64,000 nt of DNA from Paragemmobacter ruber (GCF_009908315.1 NZ_JAAATW010000001.1:1178001-1242000), one strand, 5' to 3'. Positions 34,160-43,975 are shown, counted from the stretch's first letter. Made by a program: numbers and translations. The notes: generated from the sequence alone by a model not told the origin.

Positions 34160-34999
34160 TCAGACGGCGATATTGTCGATCAGGCGGACATCGTCGATCC
34201 AGGCCGCCGCCAGCATCCGCAAGGGGCGGTCGGGATCGGTGACGGCTTCCAGCGTCTCGGCATCGCGCAGTGCGATGTATTCCACACTGTCGAAGCCTTC
34301 GGCCAGCACCGCCGCCGTGGCGCGGGCCATCGCCTGCGCCTCCGGCACGCCCGAACGGACATCGCGCGCCGCCGCCAGCATCGCGGCATAAAGCGCGGGC
34401 GCGCGGCGGCGCCCCTCGGCCGTCAGGCGCAGGTTGCGCGACGACATGGCCAGCCCGTCGGGATCGCGCACCGTCTCGCAGCCCACCACGGTGACGGCCA
34501 TGTTCAGATCGGCCACCAGCCGCTGCACCACCTGCAACTGCTGCCAGTCCTTCTGCCCGAAATAGGCCCGGTCCGCCTGCGACATGCCGAACAGCTTGGC
34601 CACCACCGTGGCCACCCCTTCGAAATGCCCCGGGCGCAGGGTGCCTTCCAGCGGGCCCGACACGCCCCCCACCGTGACCTTTGACACGAAGCCGGGGGGA
34701 TAGACCTCGTCCGGCGCGGGGGCGAAGATCACCTCGACGCCCACCCAGTTCAGCAGCGCCGCATCCGCCTCTTCGGTGCGGGGATATTTCTTCAGGTCAT
34801 CGGGATTGTTGAACTGCATCGGGTTGACAAAGATCGTCGTGATCACCCGCCCACATTCCGCCTTGGCGCGGCGGGCAAGGCTGAGATGCCCCTCATGCAG
34901 CGCGCCCATGGTGGGAACCACGCCCACCACATGCCCCTCGGCCTTCCAGCCGCGCACGACCGCGCGCAGTTCGGCCACCGTCCGCAGGATCACCGTCAA
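34160..34999 (-). CDS. panC: Pantothenate synthetase
   Basis: A 279-residue pantoate--beta-alanine ligase. Motifs: [20 protein letters not shown] (ATP HxGH), [32 protein letters not shown] and [15 protein letters not shown] (KMSKS-like loop). It makes pantothenate for CoA. The probable start is TTG 34999, overlapping the panB stop (TTGA) with AGGTGA 6 bases upstream; GTG 34993 is the alternative. Forms an operon with panB. Confidence 0.95.
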   Translation of the reverse strand: MTVILRTVAELRAVVRGWKAEGHVVGVVPTMGALHEGHLSLARRAKAECGRVITTIFVNPMQFNNPDDLKKYPRTEEADAALLNWVGVEVIFAPAPDEVYPPGFVSKVTVGGVSGPLEGTLRPGHFEGVATVVAKLFGMSQADRAYFGQKDWQQLQVVQRLVADLNMAVTVVGCETVRDPDGLAMSSRNLRLTAEGRRRAPALYAAMLAAARDVRSGVPEAQAMARATAAVLAEGFDSVEYIALRDAETLEAVTDPDRPLRMLAAAWIDDVRLIDNIAV

Positions 35000-35820
35000 G
35001 ATTTCACCTGATCCGCGAAACCGTGTTCCGGCCCCGGAAAGGCGCGGGCGCGCACCTCGGCCGCATAGGCGGCAATCGCCTCATCCGCCGCGCGGCCCAG
35101 ATCGGCATAGCGCTTCACGAATTTCGGGCGGAAATCGGTGAATATGCCCAGCATGTCGTCGATCACCAGAACCTGACCGTCGCACTCCACCCCGGCGCCG
35201 ATGCCGATGGTGGGGATGCGCAGGGCATGGGTGATCTGCCCCGCAAGCCCCACTGGCACCTTCTCCAGCACGATGGAGAAGGCCCCCGCCGCCTCGCAGG
35301 CGCGCGCATCGGCCATAACCTTTGCCGCCTCGGCCTCGCGCCCCACCACCTTGTAGCCGCCCAGCGTGTTCACCGCCTGCGGGGTCAGGCCAACATGGGC
35401 CATGACCGGCACGCCGCGCGCCGTAAGAAAGGCGATGGTCTCGGCCATATGCTGCCCGCCTTCCAGCTTCACCGCAGGGGCGCCGGTTTCCGTCATCAGG
35501 CGGGCGGCGTTGCGATAGGCCTGCGCGGGGCCTTCCTCATAGCTGCCGAAGGGCATGTCGATCACCGCCATGGCCTTGCCCAGCCCGCGCACGACGGCGC
35601 GGCCATGCAGGATCATCATCTCCAGCGTCACGCCGATGGTGGATGGCATCCCGTGCAGCACCATCCCCACCGAATCGCCCACCAGCGCGATGTCGCAATG
35701 CGAATCGACAAGGCGGGCCATGGGGGTGGTATAGGCCGTCAGCACCACCAGCGGCACGCCGCCCTTGCGGGCGGTGATATCGGGCGGCAACACGGGCCGG
35801 ACGGGGGCGGTGGCGCTCAT
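34996..35820 (-). CDS. panB: 3-methyl-2-oxobutanoate hydroxymethyltransferase
   Basis: A 274-residue TIM-barrel PanB adding a hydroxymethyl group from methylene-tetrahydrofolate to ketoisovalerate, giving ketopantoate. Motifs: [30 protein letters not shown] (metal Asp), [34 protein letters not shown] and [21 protein letters not shown] 35820 is selected as the family start over a longer open frame. First gene of panBC. Confidence 0.97.
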   Translation of the reverse strand: MSATAPVRPVLPPDITARKGGVPLVVLTAYTTPMARLVDSHCDIALVGDSVGMVLHGMPSTIGVTLEMMILHGRAVVRGLGKAMAVIDMPFGSYEEGPAQAYRNAARLMTETGAPAVKLEGGQHMAETIAFLTARGVPVMAHVGLTPQAVNTLGGYKVVGREAEAAKVMADARACEAAGAFSIVLEKVPVGLAGQITHALRIPTIGIGAGVECDGQVLVIDDMLGIFTDFRPKFVKRYADLGRAADEAIAAYAAEVRARAFPGPEHGFADQVKS

Positions 35821-35980
35821 CAGCGGGTCCCTTTTCTCAATTCCGCCTGTTATAGAGGCATAGCCGCGCCGCGACAGCAAGATTTCTCCGCTGCAGCGCG
35901 GCGTGACGTGGGGGACAAAGCCCCCTTGACCCGCGCCCTGCGGCGGCCTTCCATGCGCGCAGGCAAAGCGGAGCATCCCC

Positions 35981-36319
35981 ATGTCCTTCACCCAGCGCGT
36001 CACGCGCGACGGCATCACCCCTGAGGTCTATCGCCCCGCCCCTGAGCGTGTGCTGGCAGGCGACCCGGTCCATACCAACTGGACGGTGGAAGACCGCGAC
36101 GGCATCTCCTGCGGGATGTGGCAATCCACACCGGGCAAGTGGAAGATCGTCTATACCGAATGGGAATATGTCTACATCCACGAGGGCCATTCGATCCTGA
36201 CCGAGCAGGACGGCGCGGCCGTTCACCTGAAGGCGGGGGACAGCTGCATCATCCGGCCCGGGTTCGAAGGAACGTGGGAAGTGGTCGAGACGACGCTGAA
36301 GGATTACGTCATCCGCTGA
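35981..36319 (+). CDS. Cupin-domain protein (DUF861-like)
   Basis: A 112-residue single-domain cupin. The barrel contains [18 protein letters not shown] and [20 protein letters not shown], typical of the cupin 3/DUF861 group. The usual metal-binding His pair is only partly present, and no partner enzyme is adjacent. Function unknown. A bidirectional terminator follows. Confidence 0.8.
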   Translation: MSFTQRVTRDGITPEVYRPAPERVLAGDPVHTNWTVEDRDGISCGMWQSTPGKWKIVYTEWEYVYIHEGHSILTEQDGAAVHLKAGDSCIIRPGFEGTWEVVETTLKDYVIR

Positions 36320-36341
36320 CCGCCCCGATGGGACAAATGAC

Positions 36342-36372
36342 AAAGGGCGAGGGAGTTTCCCTCGCCCTTTCT
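36342..36372. terminator. Bidirectional terminator between cupin and L,D-transpeptidase genes
   Basis: AAAGGGCGAGGG (36342-36353) pairs with CCCTCGCCCTTT (36359-36370) around AGTTT. Confidence 0.9.
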
Positions 36373-36398
36373 GCATGTCCCGCGACGGGGGCGGCCGT

Positions 36399-37307
36399 TC
36401 AGCCCGGCAGGTCCTGGAACACCGGGCAGTCGGCCTCGTCAATCCCGCGGTTGCGGCACTGGCGCAGGCGGCGACGCTCTTCACGGGCAAGCTCGGCCTC
36501 GGCTTCGGCGGCGGCGGCAAGCTCTTCCTCGCGCTGGCGGGCCTCGGCGGCGGCAAGCTCCGCCGTATCGGTGATCAGGCGTTCGCGATTCTCGGGCGTG
36601 TCGGGAACGGCGCGGCCAAAGGCATCGTCCATGAACGGGCCTTCCGCGGCGAGGCTTTCCTGCAACGTGCGCACCTTGATGCGGTCCCCGTTCTGCGCGC
36701 GGTTGTAAAGGTCAATCGCATCCTGATTGAACATGCGGATACAGCCCGCGCTGGTGGCCCGCCCGATCGAGGCGTTGTCGATGGTGCCGTGGATGCGGAA
36801 CATCGTATCCCGCCCACCCCGATAAAGGTACAGCGCCCGCGCCCCCAGCGGGTTATCCAACCCGCCCGGCAGGCCGCCGGCATATTCGGCATAGAGATCG
36901 GGTCGCGTGCGGATCATGTTCGCGGTCGGCGTCCAGGACGGCCATTCCGCCTTGCGGCCCACATAGCCGGTGCCGCGGAAGGAAAGCCCTTCCCGCCCCA
37001 CTGCGATGCCGTAGCGCATGGCGCGGTTGCCTTCGAGAACATAGTACAGCACGCGCGCATAGGTATCGACGACGATGGTCCCCGGCGCCTCGATCCCCGC
37101 ATAATCCACCTCGGTCCGCGGATTGGTGCCGAACAGATGGATCGGCTCCACCGGGGGAATCAGGTATTCGCCATCTTGCACGGCCTGATAATGCGGCGGC
37201 ACATCCGCAGCGCTTGGCGTGGACGCGCCGCTGTTGGGCACATCGGCGCAGGCAGCAAGGCCAAGCAGGGCCAAGAGGGCGGTCAGTCTAAGGATGATGG
37301 ATGGCAC
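36399..37307 (-). CDS. L,D-transpeptidase lipoprotein (YkuD domain)
   Basis: A 302-residue protein with a lipoprotein signal (ALLALLGLAAC, Cys20). The YkuD domain at about residues 75-210 carries the catalytic motif HGTIDNASIGRATSAGCIRM (His/Gly and nucleophilic Cys). It would make 3-3 peptidoglycan cross-links or attach proteins to murein. After it comes a charged, probably helical tail rich in Glu, Arg and Ala (about 235-285) ending in a segment with two cysteines. Monocistronic. Confidence 0.93.
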   Translation of the reverse strand: MPSIILRLTALLALLGLAACADVPNSGASTPSAADVPPHYQAVQDGEYLIPPVEPIHLFGTNPRTEVDYAGIEAPGTIVVDTYARVLYYVLEGNRAMRYGIAVGREGLSFRGTGYVGRKAEWPSWTPTANMIRTRPDLYAEYAGGLPGGLDNPLGARALYLYRGGRDTMFRIHGTIDNASIGRATSAGCIRMFNQDAIDLYNRAQNGDRIKVRTLQESLAAEGPFMDDAFGRAVPDTPENRERLITDTAELAAAEARQREEELAAAAEAEAELAREERRRLRQCRNRGIDEADCPVFQDLPG

Positions 37308-37554
37308 GTCGGGAACCCGGCTTGAAAGGTTGCGGCTTTAGAATTTCGAACACAGAAGGACGTGTGAACACATTTGCGTCAACCCCTCTGCCGGGTGCGG
37401 GGCGGGGATTCGTTGCTTTCGTGGCCGAAACATCCCCCCTATGACGGTTTCCGGCGGCCGATCTGACGCGCGCCGCTTTCGCTTGCCCCATGGCGCCCGT
37501 CATGCGACCCAATGACGGATCGCCGCCATGTCGGCCGGGTCATGGAGGGGCTTG

Positions 37555-38550
37555 ATGCGGCCGGGGCCACGCAACCTGATCACCGATGTCGCCGGGCTGC
37601 GGGTGGGCCATGCCCATGACGCCACGCTGCGATCGGGCGTCACCGTCCTGACCGCTGACCGTCCGTTCACCGCGGCCGTCCATGTGATGGGCGGCGCCCC
37701 CGGCACGCGCGAGACGGATCTGCTGGCGCCGGATCGGCTGGTGCAGCAGGTGGATGCGCTGGTCCTTTCGGGCGGGTCGGCCTTCGGGCTGGATGCCTGC
37801 TCCGGCGTGGCCGATGGGTTGCGGGCGATGGGGCGCGGCTTTTCCGTCGGCGATCAGCGCGTGCCGATCGTGCCGGGCGCGATCCTGTTCGATCTTCTGA
37901 ACGGCGGCAACAAGCGGTGGGACCGCAACCCCTATCACGATCTGGGCCGGGCCGCGCTGGCGGCGGCGACGGACCGGCCCGCCCTCGGCACGGCAGGGGC
38001 GGGCTACGGGGCGCTGAGCGGGCGCTGGAAGGGGGGCGTTGGATCAGCCTCCGCCGTGCTGGAAAGCGGGCATACCGTCGGCGCACTGGTCGCCGTCAAT
38101 GCGCTGGGATCGGCCACGGCGGGCGATGGGGCGCAGTTCTGGGCCGCGCCTTGGGAGATGGGCGATGAATTCGGCGGTCTCGGCCCCGCAACCACCCATG
38201 ACCCCCATCACGAACCCCCACCCAGCAAGGGGAGGGGAGAGGCCACGACCATCGCCATCGTCGCCACGGATGCCGCGCTGACACAGGCCGAATGTCTGCG
38301 GCTGGCCACGGCGGCGCAGGACGGCATGGCGCGGGCGCTGGTGCCATCGCATACGCTGATCGACGGCGATCTGGTCTTTGCCGCAGCGACCGGCGACCGC
38401 CCCCTGACGGATCCCTTGGGCGATGCCTTCCGCCTTGGCCATGCCGCGGCCTGCTGCCTTGCCCGCGCCATCGCGCGGGCGGTCTATCTGGCCGAACCGA
38501 TGCCGGGGGATGTGCTGCCCGCATGGCGGGCGCGCTTCACCAGCGGGTAA
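37555..38550 (+). CDS. P1 (S58) family peptidase, DmpA-like
   Basis: A 331-residue self-processing Ntn-type aminopeptidase. Motifs: ITDVAGLRVGHAHDATLRSG, LSGGSAFGLDACSGVADGL, GTAGAGYGALSG and a GEATTIAIVATDA site, where Thr would become the nucleophile after autocleavage. Relatives release N-terminal residues or cleave beta-peptides. ATG 37555 is preferred to 37528 because GGAGGGG lies 5 bases upstream. The 3' end overlaps convergent moaE by 14 bases. Confidence 0.88.
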   Translation: MRPGPRNLITDVAGLRVGHAHDATLRSGVTVLTADRPFTAAVHVMGGAPGTRETDLLAPDRLVQQVDALVLSGGSAFGLDACSGVADGLRAMGRGFSVGDQRVPIVPGAILFDLLNGGNKRWDRNPYHDLGRAALAAATDRPALGTAGAGYGALSGRWKGGVGSASAVLESGHTVGALVAVNALGSATAGDGAQFWAAPWEMGDEFGGLGPATTHDPHHEPPPSKGRGEATTIAIVATDAALTQAECLRLATAAQDGMARALVPSHTLIDGDLVFAAATGDRPLTDPLGDAFRLGHAAACCLARAIARAVYLAEPMPGDVLPAWRARFTSG

Positions 38551-38974
38551 GCGCGGCCTCATCCGCCTCCTTGGCCGCAACCCAGGCCGCGCCATCGGCG
38601 CGGGTCTCCTTCTTCCAGAAGGGCGCGCGGGATTTCAGGTAATCCATCAGGAACTCTGCCGCGGCAAAGGCATCGGCCCGATGCGGCGCGGCGGTGGCGA
38701 CCATCATGATCGCCTCGCCCACAGCCAGCCGCCCATGGCGATGGATCACCAGCGCGTCGATCAGCGACCAGCGTGCCACCGCCTGATCCGCGATGGCGGC
38801 GATCGCGCGTTCGGTCATGCCGGGGTAATGTTCGATCTCCATCGCCGTGATGCCCCCGTCCCCGCGCACCACGCCGGTAAAGGTGACCACGGCCCCCGCC
38901 CCCGCAGCCCCGGCGGCAAAGGCCGCCGCTTCCGCGCCAAGGTCAAAGGCCGCCTCCTGCACCGCGATGCGCAT
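38537..38974 (-). CDS. moaE: Molybdopterin synthase large subunit
   Basis: A 145-residue MoaE. With MoaD it inserts two sulfurs into precursor Z (cPMP) to make molybdopterin. Motifs: VVTFTGVVRGDGG, MEIEHYPGMTERAI, IHRHGRLAVGE and the catalytic lysine region APFWKKETRADGAAWV. It follows moaD by 2 bases. The final 14 bases overlap the convergent peptidase gene. Confidence 0.96.
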   Translation of the reverse strand: MRIAVQEAAFDLGAEAAAFAAGAAGAGAVVTFTGVVRGDGGITAMEIEHYPGMTERAIAAIADQAVARWSLIDALVIHRHGRLAVGEAIMMVATAAPHRADAFAAAEFLMDYLKSRAPFWKKETRADGAAWVAAKEADEAALTRW

Positions 38975-38976
38975 GC

Positions 38977-39225
38977 TCAGCCCCCGGTCATCGGCGGGAA
39001 AAACGCCACCTCGCGCACCCCGGCCAAGGGCGCATCAAAACTGGCCAGTTCCTGATCCAGCGCCACCCGCAGGCTGGCCAGATCCGCGAAGGCCACCGCA
39101 TAGCGCTCTTCCCGCGCGCGCAACTCCTCGACCAGCGCCATCACCGTGGGCGCGGCGGTTTCCACCCGCTCGCGCGGCAGGCCGATCCTTTCGCGCACCC
39201 ATGCGAAATACAACACGTCGATCAT
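38977..39225 (-). CDS. moaD: Molybdopterin synthase sulfur carrier subunit
   Basis: An 82-residue ubiquitin-fold protein, MIDVLYFAWVRERIGLPRER, ending in the diagnostic double glycine (EVAFFPPMTGG) that is thiocarboxylated. ATG 39225 overlaps the pgsA stop by 4 bases, so translation is coupled to pgsA and moaE follows directly. Confidence 0.95.
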   Translation of the reverse strand: MIDVLYFAWVRERIGLPRERVETAAPTVMALVEELRAREERYAVAFADLASLRVALDQELASFDAPLAGVREVAFFPPMTGG

Positions 39226-39887
39226 TTGCCATCCCTCAGATAGGGCAGCGATTTGCGGAAGTAATCCCACCCGGTGACCAGCGTCAGGATCGCCGCCACC
39301 CAGATCAGCACCAGCCCCACCAAGGTGGCATAGGACGAACAGCCCCGCGTCCCGCAGGACCGGATCGGATCGGCCAGCCCTTGCGTCACCAGTTCGGCAT
39401 ATTGCTCGACCGTCATGCCATGGCGGGCGATCCCCTCCATATGTTCCAACCCCGTGCCAAGGAACAGGATCGCGATGGCCACCATCTGCGCCGTCGTCTT
39501 CCATTTGGCGAGCTTGGTCACCTTCAGAAGCCCCGCCTTCGCCCCCAGAAACTCGCGCAGGCCAGACACAAAGACCTCGCGGAACAGGATCGCCGTCACC
39601 GGCAGGATGAGCCACGGGTTCATACCGGAATAGCCGGTAATGATCACCAGCGCGATCACCACCATCGCCTTGTCGGCGATCGGGTCCAGCATGGCGCCGA
39701 ATTTCGATTCCTGCTTCCACGCGCGCGCCAGATAGCCATCGAACCAGTCCGTCACCGCTGCGCTGATGAACAGCGCCAGCGCGAACCAGTCCGCCCAAGG
39801 ACGATGGAAATACAGAAACATAAGCGCCACACCCGGTGCGGCCAGAAGACGGATCACCGTCAGGATGTTCGGCAATGTCCATGTCAT
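39222..39887 (-). CDS. pgsA: CDP-diacylglycerol--glycerol-3-phosphate 3-phosphatidyltransferase
   Basis: A 221-residue integral membrane enzyme making phosphatidylglycerol phosphate. The CDP-alcohol phosphatidyltransferase motif D-x2-DG-x2-AR-x8-G-x3-D-x3-D is present: TDWFDGYLARAW then SKFGAMLDPIADK. Four or more hydrophobic helices. Family start MTWTLPNILTVIRLLAAPG; ATG 39899 (MPAR extension) is an alternative. Heads the pgsA-moaD-moaE operon. Confidence 0.95.
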   Translation of the reverse strand: MTWTLPNILTVIRLLAAPGVALMFLYFHRPWADWFALALFISAAVTDWFDGYLARAWKQESKFGAMLDPIADKAMVVIALVIITGYSGMNPWLILPVTAILFREVFVSGLREFLGAKAGLLKVTKLAKWKTTAQMVAIAILFLGTGLEHMEGIARHGMTVEQYAELVTQGLADPIRSCGTRGCSSYATLVGLVLIWVAAILTLVTGWDYFRKSLPYLRDGK

Positions 39888-40009
39888 GCGCGCAGGCATA
39901 GCAGGCGAAGCGCGCCGGGGGAAAGGGTAAACGGCACCCAAGGCCAAGCCCGGTTGACGCCCGCCCCCGGCTTCGCTAGCACGCGCCCCTCTGCACATGG
40001 GGGGCCAGC

Positions 40010-40912
40010 ATGGCGCGCAGCAAGAAGGGCCGGGCGGTTTCGGGCTGGCTGATCGTGGACAAACCGGCAGGCATCACCTCGACCGCCGTGGTCAACAAGG
40101 TGAAATGGGCGTTTCAGGCGCAAAAGGCCGGCCATGCCGGAACGCTGGACCCCGCGGCAACCGGGGTGCTGGCCGTGGCCCTGGGCGAGGCGACAAAGAC
40201 CGTCCCGCTGGTGACGGATGCGCTGAAGGCCTATCGCTTCATGGTCCGCTTCGGCGCTGCGACCAGCACAGATGATGCCGAAGGCGCGGTGATCGAAACC
40301 ACCGAAACCCGCCCCACCGATGCCGATATCGAGGCCGCGCTGCCCGCCTTTCGCGGCCAGATCGAACAGGTGCCGCCGCAATTCTCGGCGGTGAAGGTGG
40401 ACGGCGCGCGCGCCTATGACCTTGCCCGCGAGGGCGAGGCGCTGGATCTGGCCGCCCGCCCGCTCTGGGTGGAAAGCCTGACGCTGATCGACCGGCCCGA
40501 TGCCGATCATGCGCTTCTCGAGATGGTCTGTGGCAAGGGCGGCTATGTCCGGTCCATCGCCCGCGATCTGGGCCGCGCGCTGGGATGCCTTGGCCATGTC
40601 CTGTGGCTGCGGCGCGAATGGTCGGGGCCGTTCGATGCCGCCGACGGGGTCAACCTCGAAGAGATCGACCGCCTCGCCCGCACGGATGCCATCGACAGCC
40701 TGCTGAAACCGCTGGAAATCGGCCTTGCCGACCTGCCGCAGGTGATCGCCACGCCGGAAGGGGCGGCGCGGCTGCGCAATGGCAATCCGGGCATGGTCAT
40801 CGCGTCGGGGATCGACTGGGGCACCGAGGTCTGGGCCAGCCATCAGGGCCGCGCCATCGCCATCGGGCGGTATCAGGCGGGCGAACTGCACCCCTCGCGC
40901 GTGTTCAACTGA
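40010..40912 (+). CDS. truB: tRNA pseudouridine(55) synthase
   Basis: A 300-residue TruB making Psi55 in the T arm of tRNAs. Motifs: [31 protein letters not shown] (catalytic Asp), [20 protein letters not shown] and [14 protein letters not shown]-terminal PUA-like region is present ([18 protein letters not shown]). Divergent from pgsA; rpsO, often the next gene, is displaced about 2.8 kb downstream. Confidence 0.96.
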   Translation: MARSKKGRAVSGWLIVDKPAGITSTAVVNKVKWAFQAQKAGHAGTLDPAATGVLAVALGEATKTVPLVTDALKAYRFMVRFGAATSTDDAEGAVIETTETRPTDADIEAALPAFRGQIEQVPPQFSAVKVDGARAYDLAREGEALDLAARPLWVESLTLIDRPDADHALLEMVCGKGGYVRSIARDLGRALGCLGHVLWLRREWSGPFDAADGVNLEEIDRLARTDAIDSLLKPLEIGLADLPQVIATPEGAARLRNGNPGMVIASGIDWGTEVWASHQGRAIAIGRYQAGELHPSRVFN

Positions 40913-41004
40913 TCCCCCCTTCCCTTGGCCGGGCGTGAAAAATAAGCTTGGCCCGAAAATCCCAACGGGCCAGCCACACCCATAGGTCCAGCGATAGGCG
41001 CGAA

Positions 41005-41514
41005 ATGATCACACGCCATCACCAGAAGGGCGACGCCGCGTCCACCGCCGTCTATTCCCCCTGCGAGGCCTATCGCTATCTGCTGACCCGTGTCTGGAAC
41101 CCGGCCGGACCCAAGGCGCTGTTCGTGATGCTGAACCCCTCGACCGCGACCGAATTCCAGAATGACCCGACGGTAGAGCGCTGCGAACGCCGCGCGCGGG
41201 CCTTGGGCTTTGGCGCGTTCCGGGTGACCAACATCTTCGCCTTCCGCGCCACCGACCCGCGCGTGATGCGTGCGGTGGCCGATCCCGTCGGCCCCGCCAA
41301 CGATGCCGCGATCCGCGACAGCGCCACGGATTGGGCGGATCGCATCATCTGCGCCTGGGGCACCCATGGCGCGCATCTGGGCCGGGGCGCGCAGGTAGAG
41401 GCGCTGCTGCGCGGCACCGGGCGGGCGCTGTTCACGCTGGGCCTGTCCAAGGACGGGCACCCCAAGCACCCGCTCTATATCGGCTATGACCGCCAGCCGG
41501 AGCAGTGGCCATGA
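41005..41514 (+). CDS. DUF1643 domain protein
   Basis: A 169-residue DUF1643 protein, MITRHHQKGDAASTAVYSPC, with the conserved ALFVMLNPSTATEFQNDPTV and RVTNIFAFRATDPRVM. Members occur in phages and bacteria; no activity is established. Its stop overlaps the start of the hydrolase gene (ATGA), so the two are coupled. It lies inside the truB-rpsO interval. Confidence 0.85.
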   Translation: MITRHHQKGDAASTAVYSPCEAYRYLLTRVWNPAGPKALFVMLNPSTATEFQNDPTVERCERRARALGFGAFRVTNIFAFRATDPRVMRAVADPVGPANDAAIRDSATDWADRIICAWGTHGAHLGRGAQVEALLRGTGRALFTLGLSKDGHPKHPLYIGYDRQPEQWP

Positions 41515-42425
41515 CCGTGACCGACATCGCAGGCTTCATCCGCCGCCGCATCGCGCTGCCCGGCATCACGCTTTCGGTGCAAGAAGGCGGCGCGGGCGAT
41601 CCGCTGATCCTGCTGCACGGTTTTCCCGAAAACGGCCTGTGCTGGGCGCGCGTGGCGCCCGCCTTCGCCCAGGGCTTCCGGGTCATCATCCCCGATCTGC
41701 GCGGCTATGGGCAAAGCGACGCCCCGCCCGATGATGCCGCCCATACCGCCTATTCCAAACGGCAGATGGCCGCCGATATCGTGGCGCTGATGGATCACCT
41801 CGGCCTGCCCTCGGCCCATATCCTCGGCCATGATCGGGGGGCGCGGGTGGCCTACCGGCTGGCGCTGGATCATCCGGCGCGGCTGCGGCGGCTAGGGATC
41901 ATCGAGATCGCACCCACGGCGGAATACTGGGATGCCTGGGGCTATGACCTTGCCATGTCGGCCTGGCATTGGACATTCCTCGCCCAGCCCGCGCCGGTGC
42001 CGGAACGCATGATCGCCGCCGATCCGGTGGCCTGGCTCGACCACACGCTGCAGGGGTGGACGCGGGCGAAATCGCTTGGCGTGTTCGACGACGCCGCGCT
42101 GGCCGCCTATCGCGCACAGGCGCTGGACCCGGCCCGCATCCACGCCATGTGCGCCGATTACCGCGCCGGGGCCACCACCGACCGGGCGCATGACATGGCC
42201 GACCGCGCCGCAGGCCGCCGCATCACGGCACCGCTGCATTTCCTGTGGGGGCGGCACGGATTTCCGGCGCGCACGGGCGATCCGGCAGGCATCTGGCGGC
42301 GATGGGCCACCCAAGTGACCGACAGCGCCTGTGACTGCGGCCATTTCGTGATGGAAGAGGCGCCCGCAGCCGTGCTGGACGCCTTCCTTCCCTTCTTCGC
42401 GCCGGATCACCCCGCCCGCAGCTGA
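41511..42425 (+). CDS. Alpha/beta hydrolase, fluoroacetate dehalogenase-like
   Basis: A 304-residue alpha/beta hydrolase. HGFPEN oxyanion loop, nucleophile Asp108 with Arg109 and Arg112 in GHDRGARVAYRLALDHP, halide-binding His153/Trp154 (SAWHWTFLAQPAP) and Tyr217 (CADYRAGA), and His278 (CGHFVMEEAP). These match the fluoroacetate dehalogenase RPA1163 (Asp110, Arg111, Arg114, His155, Trp156, Tyr219, His280, from memory) at a constant offset of two. The partner acid, Asp134 there, is Glu132 here. Predicted to hydrolyse a 2-haloacid; an epoxide hydrolase is less likely. Overlaps convergent RTX copy 3 by 19 bases. Confidence 0.82.
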   Translation: MTVTDIAGFIRRRIALPGITLSVQEGGAGDPLILLHGFPENGLCWARVAPAFAQGFRVIIPDLRGYGQSDAPPDDAAHTAYSKRQMAADIVALMDHLGLPSAHILGHDRGARVAYRLALDHPARLRRLGIIEIAPTAEYWDAWGYDLAMSAWHWTFLAQPAPVPERMIAADPVAWLDHTLQGWTRAKSLGVFDDAALAAYRAQALDPARIHAMCADYRAGATTDRAHDMADRAAGRRITAPLHFLWGRHGFPARTGDPAGIWRRWATQVTDSACDCGHFVMEEAPAAVLDAFLPFFAPDHPARS

Positions 42426-43411
42426 AGATCGGCAAGGGTCAGACCGGCCCCGTTGTTGACACGCGCCAGCACCTCGCCCTCCAGCAGGATCAGCGCATCC
42501 GGCCCCTCGGTCCGCACGCTCACCTCAGGGGGCAGGCCGCTGGCATCGGGCTGGTACAGCACGACCAGCCGATCCTCGGTCGCGTCATAATCGGCGATGA
42601 CCGATGTGCCGGGGGCCAGCAGGCGGAACTCGTCGGCCCCGGCATCGCCCGTGGCATAGGTATCATCGGACAGCACCAGAACGTCATCCCCCGCCCCGGC
42701 GTTCAGGTAATCGGCCCCCGGCCCGCCGCTCAGCGTGTCATTTCCGGCGCCGCCATCCAGCGTGTCCGCCCCCTGATCGCCGGACAGAAGATCATCCCCG
42801 TCGCCACCGGCCAGCCAGTCATCCCCCTGACCGCCGCGCAGATCATCATGGTCCGAACCGCCCAGCACGGTATCCGCCCCCGCGCCGCCTGACAGGAGAT
42901 CCGCACCCTCGCCACCGGCTAGGTGATCCGCACCCGCGCCGCCGCGCAGGGTATCGGTCCCGGCGCCCCCGGTCATCTGATCCGCGCCGGTCCGGCCCAG
43001 CAGGTGGTCATCACCGCTGCCTGCATCGAGCGTGTCATCCCCGGCACCGCCGCGCAGGCTGTCATCGCCGCCCGCGCCCGCGATCGCATCCAACCCGGCA
43101 CCACCGGACAGAAGATCGTTGCCACCAGCGCCATTCAGGATGTCGTCGCCCCGCGTTCCCTGCGCGATGACGGCCTCATCCGGGGCATCGGGGATATCAT
43201 CGCTGGTGAGCATGCCAGCCGCATCCGAATCGCCATAGGCCAAGGCCAGAAGATCCGCCGTCCCAGAGGCATCCCCTTCGGAAACTGCCGGATCTTCGGC
43301 GCCATCTTCGGCGCCTTCGGGCGCGTCGTCTTCATCCCGGTCGGTATTGGATACCGCATCCGCCGCCATACCGGCGACCATCAGGCCAACAAGGCCCAGC
43401 AACCCAAACAT
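42407..43411 (-). CDS. Membrane-tethered RTX calcium-binding protein (copy 3)
   Basis: A 334-residue protein: hydrophobic N-terminus MFGLLGLVGLMVAGMAADAV, a long acidic linker (NTDRDEDDAPEGAEDGAED), about 150 residues of uninterrupted RTX nonapeptides (GGAGDDTLDAGSGDDHLLG and similar) and a C-terminal domain VIADYDATEDRLVVLYQPD. It shares architecture with copies 1 and 2, 28 kb away. ATG 43411 is chosen to put the hydrophobic helix first. Function unknown. Confidence 0.8.
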   Translation of the reverse strand: MFGLLGLVGLMVAGMAADAVSNTDRDEDDAPEGAEDGAEDPAVSEGDASGTADLLALAYGDSDAAGMLTSDDIPDAPDEAVIAQGTRGDDILNGAGGNDLLSGGAGLDAIAGAGGDDSLRGGAGDDTLDAGSGDDHLLGRTGADQMTGGAGTDTLRGGAGADHLAGGEGADLLSGGAGADTVLGGSDHDDLRGGQGDDWLAGGDGDDLLSGDQGADTLDGGAGNDTLSGGPGADYLNAGAGDDVLVLSDDTYATGDAGADEFRLLAPGTSVIADYDATEDRLVVLYQPDASGLPPEVSVRTEGPDALILLEGEVLARVNNGAGLTLADLQLRAG

Positions 43412-43437
43412 GTAAGCCACCCCTGACCACACACAGA

Positions 43438-43452
43438 ACAGGCGAAACGCCT
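43438..43452. promoter_or_regulatory. Short inverted repeat upstream of RTX copy 3
   Basis: CAGGCG-AAA-CGCCTG at 43438-43452, 27 bases upstream of the RTX start; could be an operator or a 5'-leader hairpin. Confidence 0.3.
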
Positions 43453-43560
43453 GCCAACACCCGTGATCAGCCTGCCCGAATCGCCCCCGTTTTTCCAGCA
43501 TTGCCGCGCAGGCGCGGCCCGGAATTCCCAGCATTGGTTAATCAAACGGGGTTTTGGCGC

Positions 43561-43589
43561 TTTTCTTCGGGGCGGAATTCCCCTATACG
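43561..43589 (+). promoter_or_regulatory. Probable rpsO promoter
   Basis: -10 TATACG (43584-43589) with a weak -35 TTTTCT (43561-43566) at 17-base spacing, 96 bases before rpsO. The -10 is identical to that proposed for rpmI-rplT. Confidence 0.45.
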
Positions 43590-43684
43590 CCCCCAGTCCC
43601 GCGTCCTGCCGACTCGGGGCATTTACCGGCCTTGCTGGACGACATCCCGGCTTGTGCCTTCACCCTTCTGGATAGGAGATTCCG

Positions 43685-43954
43685 ATGTCGATCACCGTTG
43701 AAGAGAAAGCCCGCCTGATCAAGGACTATGCCACCAAAGAGGGCGACACCGGTTCGCCCGAGGTGCAGGTCGCGATCCTGTCGTCGCGCATCGCGACGCT
43801 GACCGAGCATTTCAAGACCCACAAGAAGGACAACCACTCCCGTCGTGGCCTTCTGATGCTGGTCGCCCAGCGCCGCAAACTGCTGGACTACCTCAAGGCA
43901 AAGGATGAGGCGCGCTACGCCTCGCTCATCTCGCGCCTCGGCCTGCGTCGCTGA
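43685..43954 (+). CDS. rpsO: 30S ribosomal protein S15 (uS15)
   Basis: An 89-residue S15 of standard length: [60 protein letters not shown]. It binds 16S rRNA helices 20-22. ATAGGAGA precedes ATG 43685. A terminator follows. pnp, normally the next gene, is separated by a minus-strand PAS/MCP gene. Confidence 0.98.
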   Translation: MSITVEEKARLIKDYATKEGDTGSPEVQVAILSSRIATLTEHFKTHKKDNHSRRGLLMLVAQRRKLLDYLKAKDEARYASLISRLGLRR

Positions 43955-43975
43955 TCCATCAGTCGCAAGGCAGAA

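Noticed and set aside
42600-43200. Tandem DNA repeats suggestive of a CRISPR or minisatellite
   Set aside because: The periodic pattern is the codon-level echo of RTX nonapeptides; units are 27 bases, degenerate and in frame.
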